A stretch of 64,000 bases of DNA, taken from CAG-791 sp045546175. Its GTDB lineage: Bacteria > Bacillota > Clostridia > Lachnospirales > Lachnospiraceae. The stretch's first letter is position 1, and every line of letters starts with the position of its first letter. A model generated the notes under the pieces. The model was given only the letters and a program-made list of their open reading frames with translations. It had not been told where the DNA came from and searched no databases. This document shows, in pieces, positions 40,509-48,660 of the stretch. The stretch lies in contig JAZQCI010000045.1 of NCBI GenBank assembly GCA_045546175.1, positions 3,263-67,262 on the forward strand. The letters are read 5' to 3'. A program made the position numbers and the translations under genes.

Positions 40509-41551
40509 TATTTGGCAGCCTCCTTTCCTTCTTCCTTAGCGGCCTTTTTAGCGGCCTTCTCTGCAGCGCCGATGCCGTAGAACTGATTCTGTGCGACCAT
40601 GTCAAGGAGCGGTGCCATAACGTTCATGAACAGGATGGCGAAGGAAGCTCCTTCAGGATAAGCGCAGAACAGACGAATGATCATGGTGACAAGGCCGCAT
40701 CCGATACCGAAGACGATCTTCGCATTTCTCATGATCGGGCTCGTCACGTAGTCAGTCGCGCAGAATGTCGCGCCGAATACTACGCCGCCTGCCAGCAGAT
40801 GGAACAGAGCCATGTGCAGTGCGCTGTAATCTCCGCCCGCAAATGAATAGTAGATGAATGCGAACACGAATACGGTGCCCATGTAGCAGAGCGGGATGAT
40901 CGGGGAGATGATCTTCTTCCAGATCAGGATCGCGAGACCGATCAGGACGGCGATGGTGCAGGTCTCGCCCATGGCGCCGCCGATATTGCCGACGAACATG
41001 TTGGCAAGGGAAGGAGCTTGGTCCAGTGCGCCGTCAGCCAGAAGGCCCAGAGGCGTAGCGCCGGTCACCGCGTCTGCCGTCTGGTTCAGTCTCGTAACAG
41101 GCCATGTGGTCATGTAAGAGGTGAAGGACAGGAGCAGCACGATACGTCCGACGATCGCGGGGTTCGCGAAGTTGCGGCCAAGTCCGCCGTAGAGCTGCTT
41201 GACGATGACGATCGCCACAAAGCAACCGATCACTGCCATCCATACAGGGAGGTTGGAAGGCAGGTTCATGGCAAGGATCACGCCCGTGACACAGGCACTG
41301 AGGTCCTTGACAGTCACTTTTTTGCCGAGCAGTCTCTCGTAGCCGTATTCAAACAGCGCACTGCAGCCTGCGCAGACCGCGGTGAGAATGACCGCTCCGA
41401 CGCCAAAATAGAAAACACTTGCGATGAAGGAAGGGATCAGGGCGATCAGGACCCACATCATGGTCTTCTGTGTGTCGAGGGCCGTCACCAGATGGGGAGA
41501 CGACGCCACGGCGAGATTATCATAGTATTTTACGTTCTTTGTATCCGTCAT
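40508..41551 (-). CDS. rnfD: Rnf complex subunit RnfD
   Basis: Integral membrane flavoprotein subunit, 347 residues, about ten helices. SSPHLVTALDTQKTMMWVLIAL at the start; the covalent FMN site is Thr166 in DAVTGATPLGLL, matching the ApbE consensus. The C-terminal tail (AAEKAAKKAAKEEGKEAAK) is a short Lys/Ala helix. Its ATG overlaps the rnfC stop by 4 bp. Confidence 0.97.
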   Translation of the reverse strand: MTDTKNVKYYDNLAVASSPHLVTALDTQKTMMWVLIALIPSFIASVFYFGVGAVILTAVCAGCSALFEYGYERLLGKKVTVKDLSACVTGVILAMNLPSNLPVWMAVIGCFVAIVIVKQLYGGLGRNFANPAIVGRIVLLLSFTSYMTTWPVTRLNQTADAVTGATPLGLLADGALDQAPSLANMFVGNIGGAMGETCTIAVLIGLAILIWKKIISPIIPLCYMGTVFVFAFIYYSFAGGDYSALHMALFHLLAGGVVFGATFCATDYVTSPIMRNAKIVFGIGCGLVTMIIRLFCAYPEGASFAILFMNVMAPLLDMVAQNQFYGIGAAEKAAKKAAKEEGKEAAK

Positions 41552-42861
41552 TTCTGGCTTGCCTCCCTTACTAATCCTTTACCGAGCTTGTTGATGAAGG
41601 CCAGCGGACGGCGGGCAGGGCATACATAAGAGCAGCTGCCGCATTCCATGCACTGCATGATCTTCAGATCATTGAGCCTCTTCACATCTCTGGCTTCGTA
41701 AGCGTCCGCGAAACCGGTAGGAAGCAGATTGAAGGGACATGCGTTGTGGCATCTGCCGCAGCTGATGCACGCCGTCTCTTCGGGAATCAGGGACTGCTCC
41801 TTGGTAAATGCGAGGATCGCGTTGTTGTTCTTTACAATGGGCATTCTGTCGGAGAAGACAGCGCGTCCCATCATGGGACCGCCCATAAGGATCTTGCGGG
41901 GCTCTTCCTTGTAGCCGCCGCAAAACTCGATCGCGTCGTGGATCGAGGTTCCGATCGGAAGAAGGACATTGCCGGGCTTTGCGACTGCGTCACCGTCAAT
42001 GGTCACTCTCTTTTTGACCAGGGGCATTCCGTCCTTGAGATACTGTCCCAGGAATGCGACGGATGTGATGTTGGAAACGATGCATCCCAGATCAGCGGGA
42101 AGAACGCCTGCGTTGCAGGTCTTTCCGGTCACTTCATAGATCAGGACACGCTCCGCTCCCTTCGGGTAGCTGGCCTGAAGCGGGAAGGTCTTGATATTCG
42201 TGATTCCCTGCTCCGCGAACATCTTGTTGAACAGATCGATCGCATCCTGCTTGTTGTCCTCAATGCCGATATAGCACTCAGGAGCCTGAATATACTTCAT
42301 GATCATCAGAGCGCCGTCGATGATATTCTGGGTGTCTTCCAACATGGTCCTGTGGTCGGAAGTGATGAAAGGCTCGCACTCCGCGCCGTTGATGATCAGT
42401 GTCATGGGCTCGCCCAGGTTCTTGGGATTGAACTTGAGCCAGGTCGGAAAACTTGCGCCGCCCAGACCTACCAGTCCGCTCTCTTTTACAGCTGCTATGA
42501 AGCTGGGCTGGTCAGTGATCACCGGAGGCTTCACGGAAGGGTCAATTTCCTGCTTGCCGTCCGACTGGATCACAACAAGTGTGTCATAGCCGCCCATGGC
42601 GTTTCGCTGCGTCTCGATTCCGGTAACAACTCCCGATACGCTCGAATGAACCGGCACGTGAAGAAAAGCTTCTGTGTCACCGATCTTCTGTCCGACAAGG
42701 ACAGTATCACCTTTTTTGACCAGAGGCTTGCACGGCGCGCCGATATTCTGCGACATCGAGATCTTTACCACATCCGGGACGGGCATTACCTCTGTCGCAC
42801 ATCCGGCCGTATTCTTGTAGTGGCCGGCATGTATGCTGTTCAAATGCTTTGCACCAAACAT
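41548..42861 (-). CDS. rnfC: Rnf complex subunit RnfC
   Basis: NADH-binding peripheral subunit, 437 residues. HVPVHSSVSGVVTGIE (biotin-lipoyl-like fold), GLGGASFPTWLKF (NADH/FMN region), INGAECEPFITSDHR, and two [4Fe-4S] motifs, CISCGRCHNACPFNLLP and CMECGSCSYVCPARRPL. First gene of rnfCDGEAB. GGGGGAG precedes the ATG; a -10 box and a near-consensus Rex operator are upstream. Confidence 0.97.
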   Translation of the reverse strand: MFGAKHLNSIHAGHYKNTAGCATEVMPVPDVVKISMSQNIGAPCKPLVKKGDTVLVGQKIGDTEAFLHVPVHSSVSGVVTGIETQRNAMGGYDTLVVIQSDGKQEIDPSVKPPVITDQPSFIAAVKESGLVGLGGASFPTWLKFNPKNLGEPMTLIINGAECEPFITSDHRTMLEDTQNIIDGALMIMKYIQAPECYIGIEDNKQDAIDLFNKMFAEQGITNIKTFPLQASYPKGAERVLIYEVTGKTCNAGVLPADLGCIVSNITSVAFLGQYLKDGMPLVKKRVTIDGDAVAKPGNVLLPIGTSIHDAIEFCGGYKEEPRKILMGGPMMGRAVFSDRMPIVKNNNAILAFTKEQSLIPEETACISCGRCHNACPFNLLPTGFADAYEARDVKRLNDLKIMQCMECGSCSYVCPARRPLAFINKLGKGLVREASQK

Positions 42862-42910
42862 TGCTGCTCCCCCTTTTCTGGTTTTATTTTAGTTACACTC
42901 ACATAACGCT

Positions 42911-42939
42911 ATTATAATGCGGGCGTGAGGCATTTTGTA
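42911..42939 (-). promoter_or_regulatory. Probable rnf promoter
   Basis: Perfect TATAAT at 42911-42916 on the minus strand, 50 bp before rnfC; the -35 17 bp upstream is weak (TACAAA), compatible with a regulated promoter. Confidence 0.55.
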
Positions 42940-42942
42940 TAA

Positions 42943-42960
42943 TTGTTAATCTATTAACGC
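42943..42960 (-). promoter_or_regulatory. Rex-type operator upstream of rnf
   Basis: TTGTTAATCTATTAACGC on the plus strand matches the Firmicutes Rex consensus TTGTTAA-N4-TTAACAA at all fixed positions except the last two. Rex represses when NADH/NAD is low and releases DNA when NADH rises. A further half-like TTGTGAACAA lies at 42978-42987. Confidence 0.7.
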
Positions 42961-43030
42961 TATTTTTCTGTTCCAATTTGTGAACAATTCCGCTTGTTTT
43001 GCGGCAAAATTTGCAAAGATATAATTATTA

Positions 43031-43192
43031 TAACTATTCAGCACCCCACAGTCCCAAATGCTGCGCATCCGGGACTGTGGGCTTCCGAGTCGCTCCGCGC
43101 CTTGTCCGCCCAGGAAAAAAGATCAAAAACGTTCCGGTGAGCAAGCTCCCCGGACCTTATTTTAATCTTTTTTCCTGGGTGCTGAATAATTA
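43031..43192 (-). repeat. Full TAATTATTCAG element, family 3
   Basis: 16-bp terminal inverted repeats TAACTATTCAGCACCC / GGGTGCTGAATAATTA (one mismatch, a G-U in the minus-strand RNA). Inside are an 11-bp stem CCCACAGTCCC / GGGACTGTGGG (43045-43081), and a 15-bp stem CCCAGGAAAAAAGAT / ATCTTTTTTCCTGGG (43109-43179) enclosing CCGG-GAGC / GCTC-CCGG. The right arm lies inside the cotH coding region and the element spans its stop codon. No open reading frame for a transposase. Confidence 0.9.
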
Positions 43193-44922
43193 TCATATTC
43201 ATACATTTTGTCCAGAAACCGGAAACGTCCGTCGATCCATTCATAAACCTCCGCATACGACGGGTCCTGACTTCCCTCATACCATTTCAGGGAGTTTCTT
43301 TTAAAAGCGCCGCTCTTCTCCAGGTACGACCTGTTCTCTTCAAACATCTCCCTGACATATTCGGGATCGATCCCCTGCGAGCGCCATTTCCTCCACTTGA
43401 CCCCCGTATCCTCTCTGAGCCCGTCCACAATATGCACCAGACTCGCGTAGCCGTAATCCCTGTCATAGCGGATCTCGTAGCTGTCCGTGGTGCCGGGATC
43501 GAACACGGTATTTCCGTGATCCGGATCCCATGTAAAGTCATCTCCGAACGTATAATTCAGGTCCCAGATCGTCTCATTCAGCGTATAGCCGCCCTCATTA
43601 TTCCGGTACGCCGCAAGGAACAGGTTCTTCCAGGTATTGTCTCCCGCCCTGGTCATCTCGCAGAACAGTTCATGGAGGATGAAATTGTCCAGGTTCAGGG
43701 AGATTCCCTCCTCCTCCATCTTCGACAGGTCTCCCGTCTCAAACACCATCTCCTGATAGAGCTGGAAGGGATCGTAGATACACGCATTTCCCGCTTCTTT
43801 GGGATACTTGAGCGTCAGGTAGGGGACTCCGTTCCTGTTGAGGACCTCGGTCTGACCGTTGTAGTTAGTGAGCTGTCCTTCAATACTGATCTCCTCATAC
43901 CAGGTCCCCACTTTATAGAGCAGGTCCCCGGGGTTCATGCCCATCAGCTTTTTATCAACCGGATACATGAGGCCGTAGACGCCCATGTACTCGCCATTTA
44001 CGATGAGTTCGCAGTATTCGATCTCGGAAGAAGCGACCGGCCGCTCTTCCATAGCGTTCAGGTCCCGCCACAGCTTATAGCAGATCTTTTCTCTCGAGAG
44101 GGACCGGTCCGTGCACATTGAGTTGAGGATCCAGTCATCGTCCGAGCGCATTCCGAGAAAGCTCTTCTTGTCGGAGCTTCCGCGCGTCTGCTGCAGCTCC
44201 ACCCGGTAGCTCTTTTTATCAAACAAAAGGGAAGTGGCGCCCCTTACGTGGAAGGTGCAGTCGGATCCCTGGTACTGTTCTCTGTAAGGGTCAAAGACCA
44301 GAAAAGTCCCTCTGTACTCTTCCTCGCCTTCGATCACCCCTTCTCCGTTAGACATGCAGACTACGGGGAGCCCGGTAAATAACAGATTGCATTCCATATA
44401 CCCGCTTTCGGAGACTACGGCCAGCCTGCATGTGCGGCCTTCTTCGATCAGAGTCTGTTTGTCGTCTTGCGTATCGTTCAGAATACAGATCTGTCCGCCC
44501 GGTACACTCGTCCTCAGGGAGCCGCTCCATTCCGGGTCATTGAGGCCCTGCGGCAGATAGGCTGTCCTGCTCTCCCTGTCATAGGGGATGCTCTGCCCCT
44601 CAAACAAAAGACCAGCAGGATCGAAATCGTATTGCTCTTTTCCCGAGAGAATTCTTTCATATTCCGAACTGCTCAAAAAACAAGCCCGGACAGTCCCTTC
44701 CTGTTCAGAAGGGACTGTCGAGGCTTCAGTTGTGTCACTATTCTTCTCATCACTCTCTGCGCTGTCTTTCCCGGCAAGTGTCGGAGCCTGCTGCCCGCCG
44801 GTCACGCTTTCCTGCGCGGCACTGCCTGTACCGCCCTTTTGAGCCCATGTGACCCCCGCCATTAAAGCGGCTGCCGTCGCACAGAGAATAACAGTCAGTA
44901 TAAGAAGTCCGTTTTTTTTCAT
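43162..44922 (-). CDS. Exported CotH-family protein kinase-like protein
   Basis: 586 residues: signal peptide or anchor (about 5-27), a Ser/Thr/Glu-rich spacer, then a CotH domain. FHVRGATSLLFDKKSYRVEL, SDDDWILNSMCTDRS, YGLMYPVDKKLMGMN and FCEMTRAGDNTWKNLFLAAY, with WDLNYTFGDDF, match the CotH atypical kinase fold (spore coat kinase family). Here it ends a surface-polysaccharide operon, so it may modify an extracellular protein or glycan (inference). No Shine-Dalgarno is seen; the ATG is 5 bp after the wzz stop. Its last residues (NYSAPRKKD) are encoded by a repeat element. Confidence 0.88.
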   Translation of the reverse strand: MKKNGLLILTVILCATAAALMAGVTWAQKGGTGSAAQESVTGGQQAPTLAGKDSAESDEKNSDTTEASTVPSEQEGTVRACFLSSSEYERILSGKEQYDFDPAGLLFEGQSIPYDRESRTAYLPQGLNDPEWSGSLRTSVPGGQICILNDTQDDKQTLIEEGRTCRLAVVSESGYMECNLLFTGLPVVCMSNGEGVIEGEEEYRGTFLVFDPYREQYQGSDCTFHVRGATSLLFDKKSYRVELQQTRGSSDKKSFLGMRSDDDWILNSMCTDRSLSREKICYKLWRDLNAMEERPVASSEIEYCELIVNGEYMGVYGLMYPVDKKLMGMNPGDLLYKVGTWYEEISIEGQLTNYNGQTEVLNRNGVPYLTLKYPKEAGNACIYDPFQLYQEMVFETGDLSKMEEEGISLNLDNFILHELFCEMTRAGDNTWKNLFLAAYRNNEGGYTLNETIWDLNYTFGDDFTWDPDHGNTVFDPGTTDSYEIRYDRDYGYASLVHIVDGLREDTGVKWRKWRSQGIDPEYVREMFEENRSYLEKSGAFKRNSLKWYEGSQDPSYAEVYEWIDGRFRFLDKMYEYDNYSAPRKKD

Positions 44923-44927
44923 TTTGA

Positions 44928-46262
44928 TTAATAATATACTGTTCCGATCAGCTCTCTGCCGCTCTCTGCGATCAGGGCGACCTCTTTGCGAATAGCGATG
45001 TAATCAGACCGGCCGATCTGTTCCGCAAGGATGACTCCTGAAAGTTCCTTCAGTCTTCTGAAAGCCTGAGCGTCTTTGTTGAAAGCCGGAACCGCTGAGA
45101 ATTTCAGGGAATCCTTAACTTCTGCAGCTTTTCCGTTAAGTTCAGAAGCAAGCCTTTCGATCATTTCATCAGATACAGATCCTACAATACCGATCTCTCC
45201 GCCGGCTTTACCTGCCATGCAGTTCTCAATTCTCGCCATCATGAAGTCCAGTTTGGCTGCTTCATCAGTTTCCTTATCTGTAAAATCAGCCAGAGTCTTC
45301 AGGCCGAATTCACCGTCTATCTCTTCCGGAGAGAGAACAACGCCTTTTTGTATGATCATAACGAGCACTGCTGCCAGAGCCAGAATGATGCCGGCCGCAA
45401 ATCCGACGATTCCGAGCTTGATGCCGTTTTTGAGCATATATTTCTTGGAATACTGATCAACGGCTGTGGGTTTTGTAAGGCCATTGCTCTGACTTATTGC
45501 GTTGTTCAGCTGTGTCTGAAGCTTCGACAGAGCTTCCTTCTGCTGGGCCTGGTAGAGCTGTATTTCTGCGTCAAAGACATTTGCGACCCCCTCATTGACC
45601 ACGGTGAGCGCAAAATTTCCGAGAGGTGCTAATCCCTTGACTTTCTCATTCAGGATTATGTCGATCAGTTCATCCCGAACTGCTCTGGCCTGCTCCGTAT
45701 CTTCTCCGTGGACAGTGATCCGCACCACGGATCCTGTGGCTAACAGCTTGACAGAAATAAGTTCTCTCATAAATTCAGAACTCATTTCATGGTTTTCAGC
45801 TACCCTTGTCATCGCTTCGCCGTAACTGACTTCATCGCTGAGCGCATTCATGATTGAGTTTATAACCGTAGCAGAAAGGGCCGCTTCTCCCGTACTCGTG
45901 ATCGAAAGCTCGGTAAATGCGCTCGGGCAGCTGGCAAAGTTCAGATTCATCTTAGGAGAATTATTAATATAATCGATCCTGTCATTTACGCTCTTTTGAT
46001 AACTGCTGATCGTTTTTTTGTATTGTTCAACTGAACTGTTATAAGTGTCCAGCTTGGTCTTATATGCTTCATAATCCTTGATCATCTGGTCTTTTTTGGA
46101 ATGGATCGACAGGATCTTATAGGATCCCAGAAGCGCGCCGAGAACAATGCCTGCGAGAAGGATCATTTTCCATCTCATCAGAGCGCAGCGAAGGAGCCTC
46201 ATGAGGCTTACCTGTCTTGTGTTCTCTTCTTCCCTGTAATCATAATAGTCTTTCTGTGTCAC
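44928..46262 (-). CDS. Wzz-like chain-length protein with a decayed BY-kinase-like C-terminus
   Basis: About 444 residues. Two transmembrane segments (about 31-49 and 280-304) flank an extracellular coiled-coil domain, as in Wzz/CapA polysaccharide co-polymerases. After the second segment, residues about 355-444 resemble a bacterial tyrosine kinase domain (GEIGIVGSVSDEMIERLAS; GVILAEQIGRSDYIAIRKEV; LIGTVYY), but the Walker A GK(S/T) and Walker B acids are missing, so ATPase activity is unlikely. The GTG at 46262 has a GGA-rich upstream region and is preferred to the ATG at 46301. Confidence 0.82.
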   Translation of the reverse strand: MTQKDYYDYREEENTRQVSLMRLLRCALMRWKMILLAGIVLGALLGSYKILSIHSKKDQMIKDYEAYKTKLDTYNSSVEQYKKTISSYQKSVNDRIDYINNSPKMNLNFASCPSAFTELSITSTGEAALSATVINSIMNALSDEVSYGEAMTRVAENHEMSSEFMRELISVKLLATGSVVRITVHGEDTEQARAVRDELIDIILNEKVKGLAPLGNFALTVVNEGVANVFDAEIQLYQAQQKEALSKLQTQLNNAISQSNGLTKPTAVDQYSKKYMLKNGIKLGIVGFAAGIILALAAVLVMIIQKGVVLSPEEIDGEFGLKTLADFTDKETDEAAKLDFMMARIENCMAGKAGGEIGIVGSVSDEMIERLASELNGKAAEVKDSLKFSAVPAFNKDAQAFRRLKELSGVILAEQIGRSDYIAIRKEVALIAESGRELIGTVYY

Positions 46263-46312
46263 GTCTTTTTCCTTTCCTGCTCTACAGCATTCATGAGTCA
46301 TGCAATAGTCTG

Positions 46313-47209
46313 TTACTGGGCTGTCGGGACTGCGGTCGCGATTCCGACTTGTTCCCTGCGATGATCCTTGTTCATCTCCTCGGTCGACAGGTCAAAATAC
46401 TGCATGCGCTCATTTCCGTCCGAGGCTATATCCCATGTCAGGTCCGTCTCATGCCATGAGCCGTCCCAGTATACAAGGTTCCATACATGGGCCGCTCCTC
46501 CGCTCTCACCGGGGACCACAAGACATCGGATCCCGCACCGCGAAAGGAGATATTTATATGCAAGCGCGATCCCGTCGCAGACGCCCCTTCTCCCGGTGAT
46601 GACATTGTAAGCCGTATGATCCGCTTCAAAGCGGTCGTCATATACAGCTTCCTCTTCATATTCCGTCTGCGCGGCAAGCTTTTCGTAGATCGCAGCCGCT
46701 TTGTCTCTGTCATTTTCTGTCTTTTCGACGCCCCGGAGAAATTCTGAGGCCGCGTCCTCAAATTCTTCTTTCTGGCTGCCCAGAGCTTCTTCCGATTCCG
46801 GCAGAGCTGCCACAGCCACCGCATCAGCGGTCTCTTCCCCCGTCGACTCACCGCCGGACCTGTATCCGTATGTCCGGCTCAGCCAGAAGACTTCGGGGTG
46901 GTCAAACAAAAATCCCTGGTAAACTTCATCGAGCACTCTCACCGGAATGCTTTTGGTCTCTCCCTGCTCACTGCGGACCGGTACCGGCTCTCCGCTCAGA
47001 GGATCCTGTGCGGCGATTCGGAACGCGTCGTAAGCCATCTTCCGCTCTTCGTCAAAGTGATCGTAGAACCATTCCTCCGATTGCGAATCAGCCTTTTCTT
47101 CGCGGTTCACACCGTCACCGCCTTCGCCCGGCCCGCACGCGCCCAGAGATGACACTGCCAGTCCGGCAAGGAGGATCGTCACTGCAATTCGGTGTGCCGC
47201 TCCCTTCAT
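46313..47209 (-). CDS. Transglutaminase-like lipoprotein
   Basis: 298 residues, signal peptide with lipobox SLGAC (Cys25). The transglutaminase-core (cysteine protease-like) domain has the triad Cys in GRRGVCDGIALAYKYLL, His in GAAHVWNLVYWDG and Asp in WHETDLTWD. Such extracytoplasmic domains may act as peptidases or cross-linking enzymes; the reaction is not predictable. The start overlaps the wzx stop by 4 bp, so it belongs to the polysaccharide operon. Confidence 0.88.
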   Translation of the reverse strand: MKGAAHRIAVTILLAGLAVSSLGACGPGEGGDGVNREEKADSQSEEWFYDHFDEERKMAYDAFRIAAQDPLSGEPVPVRSEQGETKSIPVRVLDEVYQGFLFDHPEVFWLSRTYGYRSGGESTGEETADAVAVAALPESEEALGSQKEEFEDAASEFLRGVEKTENDRDKAAAIYEKLAAQTEYEEEAVYDDRFEADHTAYNVITGRRGVCDGIALAYKYLLSRCGIRCLVVPGESGGAAHVWNLVYWDGSWHETDLTWDIASDGNERMQYFDLSTEEMNKDHRREQVGIATAVPTAQ

Positions 47210-48660
47210 GAAGCGCTCCTTTTCTTTTTCAGGATCTTTCCGAAAACGATCTCCGTGATAAATGTATCGCGCAGCGCGAGGATCATTATGCAGTAAACCG
47301 AAAATCCGACCGCCATCTCGACGAGCAGAGCGATCAGGTCAGAGGCGATGAATCTGTCTATGACCTTGATCACCGCAAACATGATGATTCCTGCGGTGAG
47401 CTTTTTCCAGCCTTCACGCAGCAGCGTATCTGCGGTGAGGTAGCCGTTACAGAACCTGAAATAAAGTACCGTGATCACCAGTTCAGCGATGAGTGACGCC
47501 ACGATCGCACCGTATCCCCAATAGCGGGGGATCAGAATGAGGTTCAGCGTCAGGTTGACGAGCGCGCCGATGATGATGAACTTCGCGCTCAGCTTTCTGT
47601 TCCCCGAAGGCGTGTAATACTGCGATCCCAGGCAGTTGCTGACGCCGATGATAACGACGATCGGACTCATGAGCATCAGCATGACGATGACCCGGTCGTA
47701 TCCGGGTCCCAGGAATATGGGCACAAACCGCTTCGCGACGCCGCTGAGCCCGAAGCAGATGCCGATTCCCATAAACAGGATATAGTTGATGGAATCCCGG
47801 ATCCTCTCCTTGATCTCATCGTACTTCTCTTCCGCGAACAGATAGGCGATCCTCGATCCCAGCACCATATTGAGTGAAGAGAACGTGAGCGCTTTCATCA
47901 TATTGATGATCTGCATCGTATAGTGATAGAATCCGTTTTCCGCTTTGTTCTTCGTGATCACACCGATGAGCGTTCTGTCGAGCACCGTATAGACGCTAGT
48001 CGCGATCGAAGGCACGAAATAGATCAATGTCTCGCGGAAATGCCTGCGGAACGTGAGCGTCTTAAAATCAACTTTCTGAACAAAGCGCGGCACATAGAGC
48101 CACATGGACAGATTTCCGATCATCGTGGAGGCCGTGATGATGATAATGTAAAGCAGCAGGTCATCCGGCTTTTTTACAAAAAGGAACATGAGCACCACGC
48201 CAATCAGCTTGCAGGCCGCGTTCTTGGTCACCGTGTACTTGAACTGCTCCATCCCGGCAAAAAACCAGGAGATATCGAACATAGTCGAGAACAGTCCCAT
48301 TGTCAGGACAAGGTAGATCACTTTGTAATGCGTGGTGATCGCGATAAAGATGAACCAGATGATAATGCAGACTGTCGAGGTCATGACCGTCATCAGTTCG
48401 ATCTCCCAGAACAGTTTGCTCCTCATGGCAGCATCATTTCTTACTCTCGCAATTTCTCTGGCGCCGTAGGTCGCCGTGCCGAGCGCGGCGAACATGGCGA
48501 AATAGGTCTGTATGGAATTTGTATAATCGTAAATACCGCTCTGGTCCGGCCCGAGGACCCTCGCCACGTAGGGAGCTGTAATAATCGGAAGTATGATCAG
48601 AAGTACCTGATAGACCGTACTGATCGCGATATTTTTCTTTAAACTAGGCTGTTCGCTCAA
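47206..48660 (-). CDS. Wzx-type oligosaccharide flippase
   Basis: Flips lipid-linked oligosaccharide units across the membrane. 484 residues, about 12-14 hydrophobic helices; YQVLLIILPIITAPYVARVLGP and GIYDYTNSIQTYFAMFAALG are classic RfbX/Wzx N-terminal motifs. The start is TTG at 48660 (MSEQPSLKKN) with GAGGA six bases upstream, lying within the 3' end of wzy (17-bp overlap). Coupled downstream to the transglutaminase gene. Confidence 0.92.
   Translation of the reverse strand: MSEQPSLKKNIAISTVYQVLLIILPIITAPYVARVLGPDQSGIYDYTNSIQTYFAMFAALGTATYGAREIARVRNDAAMRSKLFWEIELMTVMTSTVCIIIWFIFIAITTHYKVIYLVLTMGLFSTMFDISWFFAGMEQFKYTVTKNAACKLIGVVLMFLFVKKPDDLLLYIIIITASTMIGNLSMWLYVPRFVQKVDFKTLTFRRHFRETLIYFVPSIATSVYTVLDRTLIGVITKNKAENGFYHYTMQIINMMKALTFSSLNMVLGSRIAYLFAEEKYDEIKERIRDSINYILFMGIGICFGLSGVAKRFVPIFLGPGYDRVIVMLMLMSPIVVIIGVSNCLGSQYYTPSGNRKLSAKFIIIGALVNLTLNLILIPRYWGYGAIVASLIAELVITVLYFRFCNGYLTADTLLREGWKKLTAGIIMFAVIKVIDRFIASDLIALLVEMAVGFSVYCIMILALRDTFITEIVFGKILKKKRSAS

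Noticed and set aside
43031..43192. Insertion sequence
   Set aside because: Inverted repeats are present but there is no transposase frame in the 160 bp and no clear target duplication.
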